Of a stretch of 64,000 nt of DNA, positions 15,101 to 28,960 are shown piece after piece. Location: the NCBI GenBank assembly GCA_033439265.1, contig JAVTVX010000031.1, positions 17,094,001 to 17,158,000 on the forward strand, given 5' to 3'. The notes beneath the pieces are model-generated. The model was not told the origin of the DNA and did not search any database. It saw only the letters and a program-made list of their open reading frames with translations. The stretch comes from Dillenia suffruticosa. Taxonomy: Eukaryota; Streptophyta; Magnoliopsida; Dilleniales; Dilleniaceae. The translations under genes and the position numbers were made by a program. Every line of letters begins with the position of its first letter. Within the stretch, counting starts at the first letter, position 1.

Positions 15101-18100
15101 TCATTTTTGTTCAAACAAGCTGAGAAGCCCATAGAAGTTTATACACTCCAAATAATTTGTTGGGTGCTTAGCTTAGTTTTAAAAGATAATTTTCTATTTT
15201 ATAATGTTCAGTTTATATTACTAATTGGTAAATTTGTTACCATTTGGCAAGTATTTTGCTAACAGTTGAATAAATTTTATTTTAATTGTATTAAAATAAA
15301 GGGTTTAGGAGAAAGAGTCGATTTATGAAAAAAAAAGAGTTATAAATCAGGTAATCAATATATAAGATCCATCCTTTCTCCTTGCTTTCTTTGATTTGGT
15401 GAAAAGTAGAATGTTCGACAAATATTGCATAAAGAACATTTTTAGATCGCAAAAAAGATTTGGATGAGCCCCTTTTCCTCTTTAAATTTGGGGGAGATTT
15501 GATTTTGAGGGGGAAATTTAGATAAAAAAAATTTCATTCCAAAAATAATTTTGGAGGAGAAAACTAATATGTGCCTCTCTCACACAAAGCATTGGAATTT
15601 TTTTTAGATATATTTTAAAGTCATCTTGATATTTGGTAATAATAAAATTGTGTTTTTATAATGAATGTGATCATTATAGGTATACTTGTCGATTTACCAC
15701 TGAGATTAAAAAATATAAGTTTTTTCATTTTTGTTCAAACAAGCTAAGAAGCCCATAGAAGTTTATACACACCAAATAATTTGTTGGGGGCTTAGCTTAG
15801 ATTTAAAAGATAATTTTCTATTTTATAATGTTCAGTTTATATTACTAATTGGTAAGTTTGTTACCATTGGGCAAGTATTTTGCTAACAGTTGAATAAATT
15901 TTATTTTAATTGTATTAAAATAAAGGGTTTAGGAGAAAGAGTCGATTTATGAAAAAATAAGAGTTATGAATCAGGTAATCAATATATAAGATCCATCCTT
16001 TCTCCTAGCTTTCTTCGCTTCGGTGAAAAATAGAATGTTCGGCAAATATTGCATAAAGAAGATTTTTAGATCGCAAAAAAGAATTTGGATGAGCCCCTTT
16101 TCCTCTTTAAATTTGGGGGAGATTTGATTTTGAGGGGGAAATTTAGATAAAAAAAATTTCATTCCAAAAATAATTTTGGAGGAGAAAACTAATATGTGCC
16201 TCTCTCACACAAAGCATTGGAATTTTTTTTAGATAAATTTTAAAGTCGTCTTGATATTTGGTAATAATAAAATTGTGTTTTTATAATGAATGTGATCATT
16301 ATAGGTATACTTGTCGATTTACCACTGAGATTAAAAAATATAAGTTTTTTCATTTTTGTTCAAACAAGCTAAGAAGCCCATAGAAGTTTATACACACCAA
16401 ATAATTTGTTGGGGGCTTAGCTTAGATTTAAAAGATAATTTTCTATTTTATAATGTTCAGTTTATATTACTAATTGGTAAGTTTGTTACCATTGGGCAAG
16501 TATTTTGCTAACAGTTGAATAAATTTTATTTTAATTGTATTAAAATAAAGGGTTTAGGAGAAAGAGTCGATTTATGAAAAAATAAGAGTTATGAATCAGG
16601 TAATCAATATATAAGATCCATCCTTTCTCCTAGCTTTCTTCGCTTCGGTGAAAAATAGAATGTTCGGCAAATATTGCATAAAGAAGATTTTTAGATCGCA
16701 AAAAAGAATTTGGATGAGCCCCTTTTCCTCTTTAAATTTGGGGGAGATTTGATTTTGAGGGGGAAATTTAGATAAAAAAAATTTCATTCCAAAAATAATT
16801 TTGGAGGAGAAAACTAATATGTGCCTCTCTCACACAAAGCATTGGAATTTTTTTTAGATAAATTTTAAAGTCGTCTTGATATTTGGTAATAATAAAATTG
16901 TGTTTTTATAATGAATGTGATCATTATAGGTATACTTGTCGATTTACCACTGAGATTAAAAAATATAAGTTTTTTCATTTTTGTTCAAACAAGCTAAGAA
17001 GCCCATAGAAGTTTATACACACCAAATAATTTGTTGGGGGCTTAGCTTAGATTTAAAAGATAATTTTCTATTTTATAATGTTCAGTTTATATTACTAATT
17101 GGTAAGTTTGTTACCATTGGGCAAGTATTTTGCTAACAGTTGAATAAATTTTATTTTAATTGTATTAAAATAAAGGGTTTAGGAGAAAGAGTCGATTTAT
17201 GAAAAAATAAGAGTTATGAATCAGGTAATCAATATATAAGATCCATCCTTTCTCCTAGCTTTCTTCGCTTCGGTGAAAAATAGAATGTTCGGCAAATATT
17301 GCATAAAGAAGATTTTTAGATCGCAAAAAAGAATTTGGATGAGCCCCTTTTCCTCTTTAAATTTGGGGGAGATTTGATTTTGAGGGGGAAATTTAGATAA
17401 AAAAAATTTCATTCCAAAAATAATTTTGGAGGAGAAAACTAATATGTGCCTCTCTCACACAAAGCATTGGAATTTTTTTTAGATAAATTTTAAAGTCGTC
17501 TTGATATTTGGTAATAATAAAATTGTGTTTTTATAATGAATGTGATCATTATAGGTATACTTGTCGATTTACCACTGAGATTAAAAAAATATAAGTTTCT
17601 TCATTTTTGTTCAAACAAGCTAAGAAGCCCATAGAAGTTTATACACACCAAATAATTTGTTGGGGGCTTAGCTTAGATTTAAAAGATAATTTTCTATTTT
17701 ATAATGTTCAGTTTATATTACTAATTGGTAAGTTTGTTACCATTGGGCAAGTATTTTGCTAACAGTTGAATAAATTTTATTTTAATTGTATTAAAATAAA
17801 GGGTTTAGGAGAAAGAGTCGATTTATGAAAAAATAAGAGTTATGAATCAGGTAATCAATATATAAGATCCATCCTTTCTCCTAGCTTTCTTCGCTTCGGT
17901 GAAAAATAGAATGTTCGGCAAATATTGCATAAAGAAGATTTTTAGATCGCAAAAAAGAATTTGGATGAGCCCCTTTTCCTCTTTAAATTTGGGGGAGATT
18001 TGATTTTGAGGGGGAAATTTAGATAAAAAAAATTTCATTCCAAAAATAATTTTGGAGGAGAAAACTAATATGTGCCTCTCTCACACAAAGCATTGGAATT

Positions 18101-20200
18101 TTTTTTAGATAAATTTTAAAGTCGTCTTGATATTTGGTAATAATAAAATTGTGTTTTTATAATGAATGTGATCATTATAGGTATACTTGTCGATTTACCA
18201 CTGAGATTAAAAAATATAAGTTTCTTCATTTTTGTTCAAACAAGTTAAGAAGCCCGTAGAAGTTTATACACTCCAAATAATTTGTTGGGGGCTTAGCTTA
18301 GATTTAAAATATAATTTTCTATTTTATAATGTTCAGTTTATATTACTAATCGGTAAATTTGTTACCATTTGGCAAGTATTTTGCTAACAGTTGAATAAAT
18401 TTTATTTTAATTGTATTAAAATAAAGGGTTTAGGAGAAAGAGTCGATTTATGAAAAAAAAAAGAGTTATAAATCAGGTAATCAATATATAAGATCCATCC
18501 TTTCTCCTTGCTTTCTTTGATTTGGTGAAAAATAGAATGTTTGGCAAATATTGCATAAAGAAGATTTTTAGATCGCAAAAAAGAATTTGGATGAGCCCCT
18601 TTTCCTCTTTAAATTTGGGGGAGATTTGATTTTGAGGGGGAAATTTAGATGAAAAAAATTTCATTGCAAAAATAATTTTGGAGGAGAAAACTAATATGTG
18701 CCTCTCTCACACAAAGCATTGGAATTTTTTTTAGATAAATTTTAAAGTCGTCTTGATATTTGGTAATAATAAAATTGTGTTTTTATAATGAATGTGATCA
18801 TTATAGGTATACTTGTCGATTTACCACTGAGATTAAAAAAATATAAGTTTCTTCATTTTTGTTCAAACAAGTTAAGAAGCCCGTAGAAGTTTATACACTC
18901 CAAATAATTTGTTGGGGGCTTAGCTTAGATTTAAAATATAATTTTCTATTTTATAATGTTCAGTTTATATTACTAATCGGTAAATTTGTTACCATTTGGC
19001 AAGTATTTTGCTAACAGTTGAATAAATTTTATTTTAATTGTATTAAAATAAAGGGTTTAGGTGAAAGAGTCGATTTATGAAAAAAAAAGAGTTATAAATC
19101 AGGTAATCAATATATAAGATCCATCCTTTCTCCTTGCTTTCTTTGATTTGGTGAAAAATAGAATGTTCGACAAATATTGCATAAAGAACATTTTTAGATC
19201 GCAAAAAAGAATTTGGATGAGCCCCTTTTCCTCTTAAAATTTGGGGGAGATTTGATTTTGAGGGGGAAATTTAGATAAAAAAAATTTCATTCCAAAAATA
19301 ATTTTGGGGGAGAAAACTAATATGTGCCTCTCTCACACAAAGCATTGGAATTTTTTTTAGATATATTTTAAAGTCATCTTGATATTTGGTAATAATAAAA
19401 TTGTGTTTTTATAATGAATGTGATCATTATAGGTATACTTGTCGATTTACCACTGAGACTAAAAAATATAAGTTTTTTAATTTTTGTTCAAACAAGCTAA
19501 GAATCCCATAGAAGTTTATACACTCCAAATAATTTGTTCGGGGGCTTAGCTTAGATTTAAAGATAATTTTCTATTTTATAATGTTCAGTTTAAATTACTA
19601 ATTGGTAAATTTGTTACCATTTGGCAAGTATTTTGCTAACAGTTGAATAAATTTTATTTTAATTGTATTAAAATAAAGGGTTTAGGGAAAGAATTGATTT
19701 ATGAAAAAATAAGAGTTATAAATCAGGTAATCAATATATAAGATCCATCCTTTCTCCTTGCTTTCTTTGATTTGGTGAAAAATAGAATGTTCGACAAATA
19801 TTGCATAAAGAAGATTTTTAGATCGCAAAAAAGAATTTGGATGAGCCCCTTTTCCTCTTTAAATTTGGGGGAGATTTGATTTTGAGGGGGAAATTTAGAT
19901 AAAAAAAATTTCATTCCAAAAATAATTTTGGAGGAGAAAACTAATATGTGCCTCTCTCACACAAAGCATTGGAATTTTTTTTAGATATATTTTAAAGTCA
20001 TCTTGATATTTGGTAATAATAAAATTGTGTTTTTATAATGAATGTGATCATTATAAGTATACTTGTCGATTTACCACTGAGATTAAAAAATATAAGTTTT
20101 TTCATTTTTGTTCAAACAAGCTGAGAAGCCCATAGAAGTTTATACACTCCAAATAATTTGTTGGGTGCTTAGCTTAGTTTTAAAATATAATTTTCTATTT
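12200..20200. repeat. Higher-order copies of a 1-1.5 kb block at offsets of 1.88 and 5.0 kb
   Basis: The variants 'cctcttaaaatttgg', 'gagactaaaaaa', 'cattataagtatac' and 'gggtgcttagcttagtttt' occur together in order at about 12,355-13,300, 14,231-15,180 and 19,231-20,180. The last two also share 'gttcgggggc', 'gtttaggtgaaag' and, upstream, 'cattgcaaaaat' (13,663 and 18,664). The offsets are 1,876 bp (3 monomers) and 5,000 bp (8 monomers). Multi-monomer blocks have therefore been copied as units. Confidence 0.8.
15740..18150. repeat. Run of four near-identical monomers (variant block)
   Basis: Four successive monomers share private variants not found in most others: 'tagctttcttcgcttcggtg' (near 16,007, 16,633, 17,258 and 17,883) instead of 'ttgctttctttgatttggtg', 'acacaccaaataat' (near 15,765, 16,390, 17,015, 17,640) and 'accattgggcaag'. 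The same variants reappear together once more near 20,230-20,400, joined to another monomer type. This is the signature of recent local amplification and of recombination between monomers. Confidence 0.85.
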
Positions 20201-20969
20201 TATAATGTTCAGTTTATATTACTAATTGGTAAGTTTGTTACCATTGGGCAAGTATTTTGCTAACAGTTGAATAAATTTTATTTTAATTGTATTAAAATAA
20301 AGGGTTTAGGAGAAAGAGTCGATTTATGAAAAAATAAGAGTTATGAATCAGGTAATCAATATATAAGATCCATCCTTTCTCCTAGCTTTCTTCGCTTCGG
20401 TGAAAAATAGAATGTTCGACAAATATTGCATAAAGAACATTTTTAGATCGCAAAAAAGAATTTGGATGAGCCCCTTTTCCTCTTTAAATTTGGGGGAGAT
20501 TTGATTTTGAGGGGGAAATTTAGATAAAAAAAATTTCATTCCAAAAATAATTTTGGAGGAGAAAACTAATATGTGCCTCTCTCACACAAAGCATTGGAAT
20601 TTTTTTTAGATGAATTTTAAAGTCGTCTTGATATTTGGTAATAATAAAATTGTGTTTTTATAATGAATGTGATCATTATAGGTATACTTGTCGATTTACC
20701 ACTGAGATTAAAAAATATAAGTTTCTTCATTTTTGTTCAAACAAGTTAAGAAGCCCGTAGAAGTTTATACACTCCAAATAATTTGTTGGGGGCTTGGCTT
20801 AGATTTAAAAGATAATTTTCTATTTTATAATGTTCAGTTTATATTACTAATTGGTAAATTTGTTACCATTTGGCAAGTATTTTGCTAACAGTTGAATAAA
20901 TTTTATTTTAATTGTATTAAAATAAAGGGTTTAGGAGAAAGAGTCGATTTATGAAAAAATAAGAGTTAT

Positions 20970-23900
20970 GAATCAGGTAATCAATATATAAGATCCATCC
21001 TTTCTCCTTGCTTTCTTTGATTTGGTGAAAAATAGAATGTTCGGCAAATATTGCATAAAGAAGATTTTTAGATCGCAAAAAAGAATTTGGATGAGCCCCT
21101 TTTCCTCTTTAAATTTGGGGGAGATTTGATTTTGAGGGGGAAATTTAGATAAAAAAAATTTCATTCCAAAAATAATTTTGGAGGAGAAAACTAATATGTG
21201 CCTCTCTCACACAAAGCATTGGAATTTTTTTTAGATAAATTTTAAAGTCGTCTTGATATTTGGTAATAATAAAATTGTGTTTTTATAATGAATGTGATCA
21301 TTATAGGTATACTTGTCGATTTACCACTGAGATTAAAAAATATAAGTTTCTTCATTTTTGTTCAAACAAGTTAAGAAGCCCGTAGAAGTTTATACACTCC
21401 AAATAATTTGTTGGGGGCTTAGCTTAGATTTAAAATATAATTTTCTATTTTATAATGTTCAGTTTATATTACTAATTGGTAAATTTGTTACCATTTGGCA
21501 AGTATTTTGCTAACAGTTGAATAAATTTTATTTTGATTGTATTAAAATAAAGGGTTTAGGAGAAAGAGTCGATTTATGAAAAAATAAGAGTTATGAATCA
21601 GGTAATCAATATATAAGATCCATCCTTTCTCCTTGCTTTCTTTGATTTGGTGAAAAATAGAATGTTCGGCAAATATTGCATAAAGAAGATTTTTAGATCG
21701 CAAAAAAGAATTTGGATGAGCCCCTTTTCCTCTTTAAATTTGGGGGAGATTTGATTTTGAGGGGGAAATTTAGATAAAAAAAATTTCATTCCATAAATAA
21801 TTTTGGAGGAGAAAACTAATATGTGCCTCTCTCACACAAAGCATTGGAATTTTTTTTAGATAAATTTTAAAGTCGTCTTGATATTTGGTAATAATAAAAT
21901 TGTGTTTTTATAATGAATGTGATCATTATAGGTATACTTGTCGATTTACCACTGAGATTAAAAAATATAAGTTTCTTCATTTTTGTTCAAACAAGTTAAG
22001 AAGCCCGTAGAAGTTTATACACTCCAAATAATTTGTTGGGGGCTTAGCTTAGATTTAAAATATAATTTTCTATTTTATAATGTTCAGTTTATATTACTAA
22101 TTGGTAAATTTGTTACCATTTGGCAAGTATTTTGCTAACAGTTGAATAAATTTTATTTTAATTGTATTAAAATAAAGGGTTTAGGAGAAAGAGTCGATTT
22201 ATGAAAAAAAAAGAGTTATGAATCAGGTAATCAATATATAAGATCCATCCTTTCTCCTTGCTTTCTTTGATTTGGTGAAAAGTAGAATGTTCGACAAATA
22301 TTGCATAAAGAACATTTTTAGATCGCAAAAAAGAATTTGGATGAGCCCCTTTTCCTCTTTAAATTTGGGGGAGATTTGATTTTGAGGGGGAAATTTAGAT
22401 AAAAAAAATTTCATTCCAAAAATAATTTTGGAGGAGAAAACTAATATGTGCCTCTCTCACACAAAGCATTGGAATTTTTTTTAGATAAATTTTAAAGTCG
22501 TCTTGATATTTGGTAATAATAAAATTGTGTTTTTATAATGAATGTGATCATTATAGGTATACTTGTCGATTTACCACTGAGATTAAAAAATATAAGTTTC
22601 TTCATTTTTGTTCAAACAAGTTAAGAAGCCCGTAGAAGTTTATACACTCCAAATAATTTGTTGGGGGCTTAGCTTAGATTTAAAATATAATTTTCTATTT
22701 TATAATGTTCAGTTTATATTACTAATCGGTAAATTTGTTACCATTTGGCAAGTATTTTGCTAACAGTTGAATAAATTTTATTTTAATTGTATTAAAATAA
22801 AGGGTTTAGGTGAAAGAGTCGATTTATGAAAAAAAAAGAGTTATAAATCAGGTAATCAATATATAAGATCCATCCTTTCTCCTTGCTTTCTTTGATTTGG
22901 TGAAAAATAGAATGTTCGACAAATATTGCATAAAGAACATTTTTAGATCGCAAAAAAGAATTTGGATGAGCCCCTTTTCCTCTTTAAATTTGGGGGAGAT
23001 TTGATTTTGAGGGGGAAATTTAGATAAAAAAAATTTCATTCCAAAAATAATTTTGGAGGAGAAAACTAATATGTGCCTCTCTCACACAAAGCATTGGAAT
23101 TTTTTTTAGATAAATTTTAAAGTCGTCTTGATATTTGGTAATAATAAAATTGTGTTTTTATAATGAATGTGATCATTATAGGTATACTTGTCGATTTACC
23201 ACTGAGATTAAAAAATATAAGTTTCTTCATTTTTGTTCAAACAAGTTAAGAAGCCCGTAGAAGTTTATACACTCCAAATAATTTGTTGGGGGCTTAGCTT
23301 AGATTTAAAATATAATTTTCTATTTTATAATGTTCAGTTTATATTACTAATCGGTAAATTTGTTACCATTTGGCAAGTATTTTGCTAACAGTTGAATAAA
23401 TTTTATTTTAATTGTATTAAAATAAAGGGTTTAGGTGAAAGAGTCGATTTATGAAAAAAAAAGAGTTATAAATCAGGTAATCAATATATAAGATCCATCC
23501 TTTCTCCTTGCTTTCTTTGATTTGGTGAAAAATAGAATGTTCGACAAATATTGCATAAAGAACATTTTTAGATCGCAAAAAAGAATTTGGATGAGCCCCT
23601 TTTCCTCTTTAAATTTGGGGGAGATTTGATTTTGAGGGGGAAATTTAGATAAAAAAAATTTCATTCCAAAAATAATTTTGGAGGAGAAAACTAATATGTG
23701 CCTCTCTCACACAAAGCATTGGAATTTTTTTTAGATAAATTTTAAAGTCGTCTTGATATTTGGTAATAATAAAATTGTGTTTTTATAATGAATGTGATCA
23801 TTATAGGTATACATTTCGATTTACCACTGAGATTAAAAAATATAAGTTTCTTCATTTTTGTTCAAACAAGTTAAGAAGCCCGTAGAAGTTTATACACTCC

Positions 23901-26900
23901 AAATAATTTGTTGGGGGCTTAACTTAGATTTTAAAGATAATTTTCTATTTTATAATGTTCAGTTTATATTACTAATTGGTAAATTTGTTACCATTTGGCA
24001 AGTATTTTGCTAACAGTTGAATAAATTTTATTTTAATTGTATTAAAATAAAGGGTTTAGGAGAAAGAGTCGATTTATGAAAAAATAAGCTTTGGTGAATC
24101 AGGTAATCAATATATAAGATCCATCCTTTCTCGTTGCTTTCTTTCATTTGGTGAAAAATAGAATGTTCGACAAATAATGCATAAAGAAGATTTTTAGATC
24201 GCAAAAAAGAATTTGGATGAGCCCCTTTTCCTCTTTAAATTTGGGGGAGATTTGATTTTGAGGGGGAAATTTAGATAAAAAAAATTTCATTCCAAAAATA
24301 ATTTTGGAGGAGAAAACTAATATGTGCCTCTCTCACACAAAGCATTGGAATTTTTTTTAGATATATTTTAAAGTCGTCTTGATATTTGGTAATAATAAAA
24401 TTGTGTTTTTATAATGAATGTGATCATTATAGGTATACTTGTCGATTTACCACTGAGATTAAAAAATATAAGTTTCTTCATTTTTGTTCAAACAAGTTAA
24501 GAAGCCCGTAGAAGTTTATACACTCCAAATATTTTGTTGGGGGCTTAGCTTAGATTTAAAAGATAATTTTCTATTTTATAATGTTCAGTTTATATTACTA
24601 ATTGGTAAATTTGTTACCATTTGGCAAGTATTTTGCTAACAGTTGAATAAATTTTATTTTAATTGTATTAAAATAAAGGGTTTAGGAGAAAGAGTCGATT
24701 TATGAAAAAATAAGAGTTATGAATCAGGTAATCAATATATAAGATCCATCCTTTCTCCTTGCTTTCTTTGATTTGGTGAAAAATAGAATGTTCGGCAAAT
24801 ATTGCATAAAGAAGATTTTTAGATCGCAAAAAAGAATTTGGATGAGCCCCTTTTCCTCTTTAAATTTGGGGGAGATTTGATTTTGAGGGGGAAATTTAGA
24901 TAAAAAAAATTTCATTCCAAAAATAATTTTGGAGGAGAAAACTAATATGTGCCTCTCTCACACAAAGCATTGGAATTTTTTTTAGATAAATTTTAAAGTC
25001 GTCTTGATATTTGGTAATAATAAAATTGTGTTTTTATAATGAATGTGATCATTATAGGTATACTTGTCGATTTACCACTGAGATTAAAAAATATAAGTTT
25101 CTTCATTTTTGTTCAAACAAGTTAAGAAGCCCGTAGAAGTTTATACACTCCAAATAATTTGTTGGGGGCTTAGCTTAGATTTAAAATATAATTTTCTATT
25201 TTATAATGTTCAGTTTATATTACTAATTGGTAAATTTGTTACCATTTGGCAAGTATTTTGCTAACAGTTGAATAAATTTTATTTTAATTGTATTAAAATA
25301 AAGGGTTTAGGAGAAAGAGTCGATTTATGAAAAAATAAGAGTTATGAATCAGGTAATCAATATTAAAGATCCATCCTTTCTCCTTGCTTTCTTTGATTTG
25401 GTGAAAAATAGAATGTTCGGCAAATATTGCATAAAGAAGATTTTTAGATCGCAAAAAAGAATTTGGATGAGCCCCTTTTCCTCTTTAAATTTGGGGGAGA
25501 TTTGATTTTGAGGGGGAAATTTAGATAAAAAAAATTTCATTCCATAAATAATTTTGGAGGAGAAAACTAATATGTGCCTCTCTCACACAAAGCATTGGAA
25601 TTTTTTTTAGATAAATTTTAAAGTCGTCTTGATATTTGGTAATAATAAAATTGTGTTTTTATAATGAATGTGATCATTATAGGTATACTTGTCGATTTAC
25701 CACTGAGATTAAAAAATATAAGTTTCTTCATTTTTGTTCAAACAAGTTAAGAAGCCCGTAGAAGTTTATACACTCCAAATAATTTGTTGGGGGCTTAGCT
25801 TAGATTTAAAATATAATTTTCTATTTTATAATGTTCAGTTTATATTACTAATTGGTAAATTTGTTACCATTTGGCAAGTATTTTGCTAACAGTTGAATAA
25901 ATTTTATTTTAATTGTATTAAAATAAAGGGTTTAGGAGAAAGAGTCGATTTATGAAAAAAAAAGAGTTATGAATCAGGTAATCAATATATAAGATCCATC
26001 CTTTCTCCTTGCTTTCTTTGATTTGGTGAAAAGTAGAATGTTCGACAAATATTGCATAAAGAACATTTTTAGATCGCAAAAAAGAATTTGGATGAGCCCC
26101 TTTTCCTCTTTAAATTTGGGGGAGATTTGATTTTGAGGGGGAAATTTAGATAAAAAAAATTTCATTCCAAAAATAATTTTGGAGGAGAAAACTAATATGT
26201 GCCTCTCTCACACAAAGCATTGGAATTTTTTTTAGATAAATTTTAAAGTCGTCTTGATATTTGGTAATAATAAAATTGTGTTTTTATAATGAATGTGATC
26301 ATTATAGGTATACTTGTCGATTTACCACTGAGATTAAAAAATATAAGTTTCTTCATTTTTGTTCAAACAAGTTAAGAAGCCCGTAGAAGTTTATACACTC
26401 CAAATAATTTGTTGGGGGCTTAGCTTAGATTTAAAATATAATTTTCTATTTTATAATGTTCTGTTTATATTACTAATCGGTAAATTTGTTACCATTTGGC
26501 AAGTATTTTGCTAACAGTTGAATAAATTTTATTTTAATTGTATTAAAATAAAGGGTTTAGGAGAAAGAGTCGATTTATGAAAAAAAAAAGAGTTATAAAT
26601 CAGGTAATCAATATATAAGATCCATCCTTTCTCCTTGCTTTCTTTGATTTGGTGAAAAATAGAATGTTCGGCAAATATTGCATAAAGAAGATTTTTAGAT
26701 CGCAAAAAAGAATTTGGATGAGCCCCTTTTCCTCTTTAAATTTGGGGGAGATTTGATTTTGAGGGGGAAATTTAGATAAAAAAAATTTCATTCCAAAAAT
26801 AATTTTGGAGGAGAAAACTAATATGTGCCTCTCTCACACAAAGCATTGGAATTTTTTTTAGATAAATTTTAAAGTCGTCTTGATATTTGGTAATAATAAA

Positions 26901-28960
26901 ATTGTGTTTTTATAATGAATGTGATCATTATAGGTATACTTGTCGATTTACCACTGAGATTAAAAAATATAAGTTTCTTCATTTTTGTTCAAACAAGTTA
27001 AGAAGCCCGTAGAAGTTTATACACTCCAAATAATTTGTTGGGGGCTTAGCTTAGATTTAAAATATAATTTTCTATTTTATAATGTTCAGTTTATATTACT
27101 AATCGGTAAATTTGTTACCATTTGGCAAGTATTTTGCTAACAGTTGAATAAATTTTATTTTAATTGTATTAAAATAAAGGGTTTAGGTGAAAGAGTCGAT
27201 TTATGAAAAAAAAAGAGTTATAAATCAGGTAATCAATATATAAGATCCATCCTTTCTCCTTGCTTTCTTTGATTTGGTGAAAAATAGAATGTTCGACAAA
27301 TATTGCATAAAGAACATTTTTAGATCGCAAAAAAGAATTTGGATGAGCCCCTTTTCCTCTTTAAATTTGGGGGAGATTTGATTTTGAGGGGGAAATTTAG
27401 ATAAAAAAAATTTCATTCCAAAAATAATTTTGGAGGAGAAAACTAATATGTGCCTCTCTCACACAAAGCATTGGAATTTTTTTTAGATAAATTTTAAAGT
27501 CGTCTTGATATTTGGTAATAATAAAATTGTGTTTTTATAATGAATGTGATCATTATAGGTATACTTGTCGATTTACCACTGAGATTAAAAAATATAAGTT
27601 TCTTCATTTTTGTTCAAACAAGTTAAGAAGCCCGTAGAAGTTTATACACTCCAAATAATTTGTTGGGGGCTTAGCTTAGATTTAAAATATAATTTTCTAT
27701 TTTATAATGTTCAGTTTATATTACTAATCGGTAAATTTGTTACCATTTGGCAAGTATTTTGCTAACAGTTGAATAAATTTTATTTTAATTGTATTAAAAT
27801 AAAGGGTTTAGGTGAAAGAGTCGATTTATGAAAAAAAAAGAGTTATAAATCAGGTAATCAATATATAAGATCCATCCTTTCTCCTTGCTTTCTTTGATTT
27901 GGTGAAAAATAGAATGTTCGACAAATATTGCATAAAGAACATTTTTAGATCGCAAAAAAGAATTTGGATGAGCCCCTTTTCCTCTTTAAATTTGGGGGAG
28001 ATTTGATTTTGAGGGGGAAATTTAGATAAAAAAAATTTCATTCCAAAAATAATTTTGGAGGAGAAAACTAATATGTGCCTCTCTCACACAAAGCATTGGA
28101 ATTTTTTTTAGATAAATTTTAAAGTCGTCTTGATATTTGGTAATAATAAAATTGTGTTTTTATAATGAATGTGATCATTATAGGTATACATTTCGATTTA
28201 CCACTGAGATTAAAAAATATAAGTTTCTTCATTTTTGTTCAAACAAGTTAAGAAGCCCGTAGAAGTTTATACACTCCAAATAATTTGTTGGGGGCTTAAC
28301 TTAGATTTTAAAGATAATTTTCTATTTTATAATGTTCAGTTTATATTACTAATTGGTAAATTTGTTACCATTTGGCAAGTATTTTGCTAACAGTTGAATA
28401 AATTTTATTTTAATTGTATTAAAATAAAGGGTTTAGGAGAAAGAGTCGATTTATGAAAAAAAAAGAGTTATGAATCAGGTAATCAATATATAAGATCCAT
28501 CCTTTCTCCTTGCTTTCTTTGATTTGGTGAAAAGTAGAATGTTCGACAAATATTGCATAAAGAACATTTTTAGATCGCAAAAAAGAATTTGGATGAGCCC
28601 CTTTTCCTCTTTAAATTTGGGGGAGATTTGATTTTGAGGGGGAAATTTAGATAAAAAAAATTTCATTCCAAAAATAATTTTGGAGGAGAAAACTAATATG
28701 TGCCTCTCTCACACAAAGCATTGGAATTTTTTTTAGATAAATTTTAAAGTCGTCTTGATATTTGGTAATAATAAAATTGTGTTTTTATAATGAATGTGAT
28801 CATTATAGGTATACTTGTCGATTTACCACTGAGATTAAAAAATATAAGTTTCTTCATTTTTGTTCAAACAAGTTAAGAAGCCCGTAGAAGTTTATACACT
28901 CCAAATATTTTGTTGGGGGCTTAGCTTAGATTTAAAAGATAATTTTCTATTTTATAATGT
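20970..28960. repeat. Six/seven-monomer duplication within the core
   Basis: Rare variants recur at multi-monomer distances: 'ccataaataa' at 21,791 and 25,542 (3,751 bp, 6 monomers); 'acatttcgat' at 23,811 and 28,188 (4,377 bp, 7 monomers); 'attttgttgg' at 24,531 and 28,907 (4,376 bp, 7 monomers). The step from 6 to 7 means one additional monomer (about 26,600-27,224) lies in the right copy or was lost from the left one. The pattern fits unequal exchange between duplicated blocks. Confidence 0.8.
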
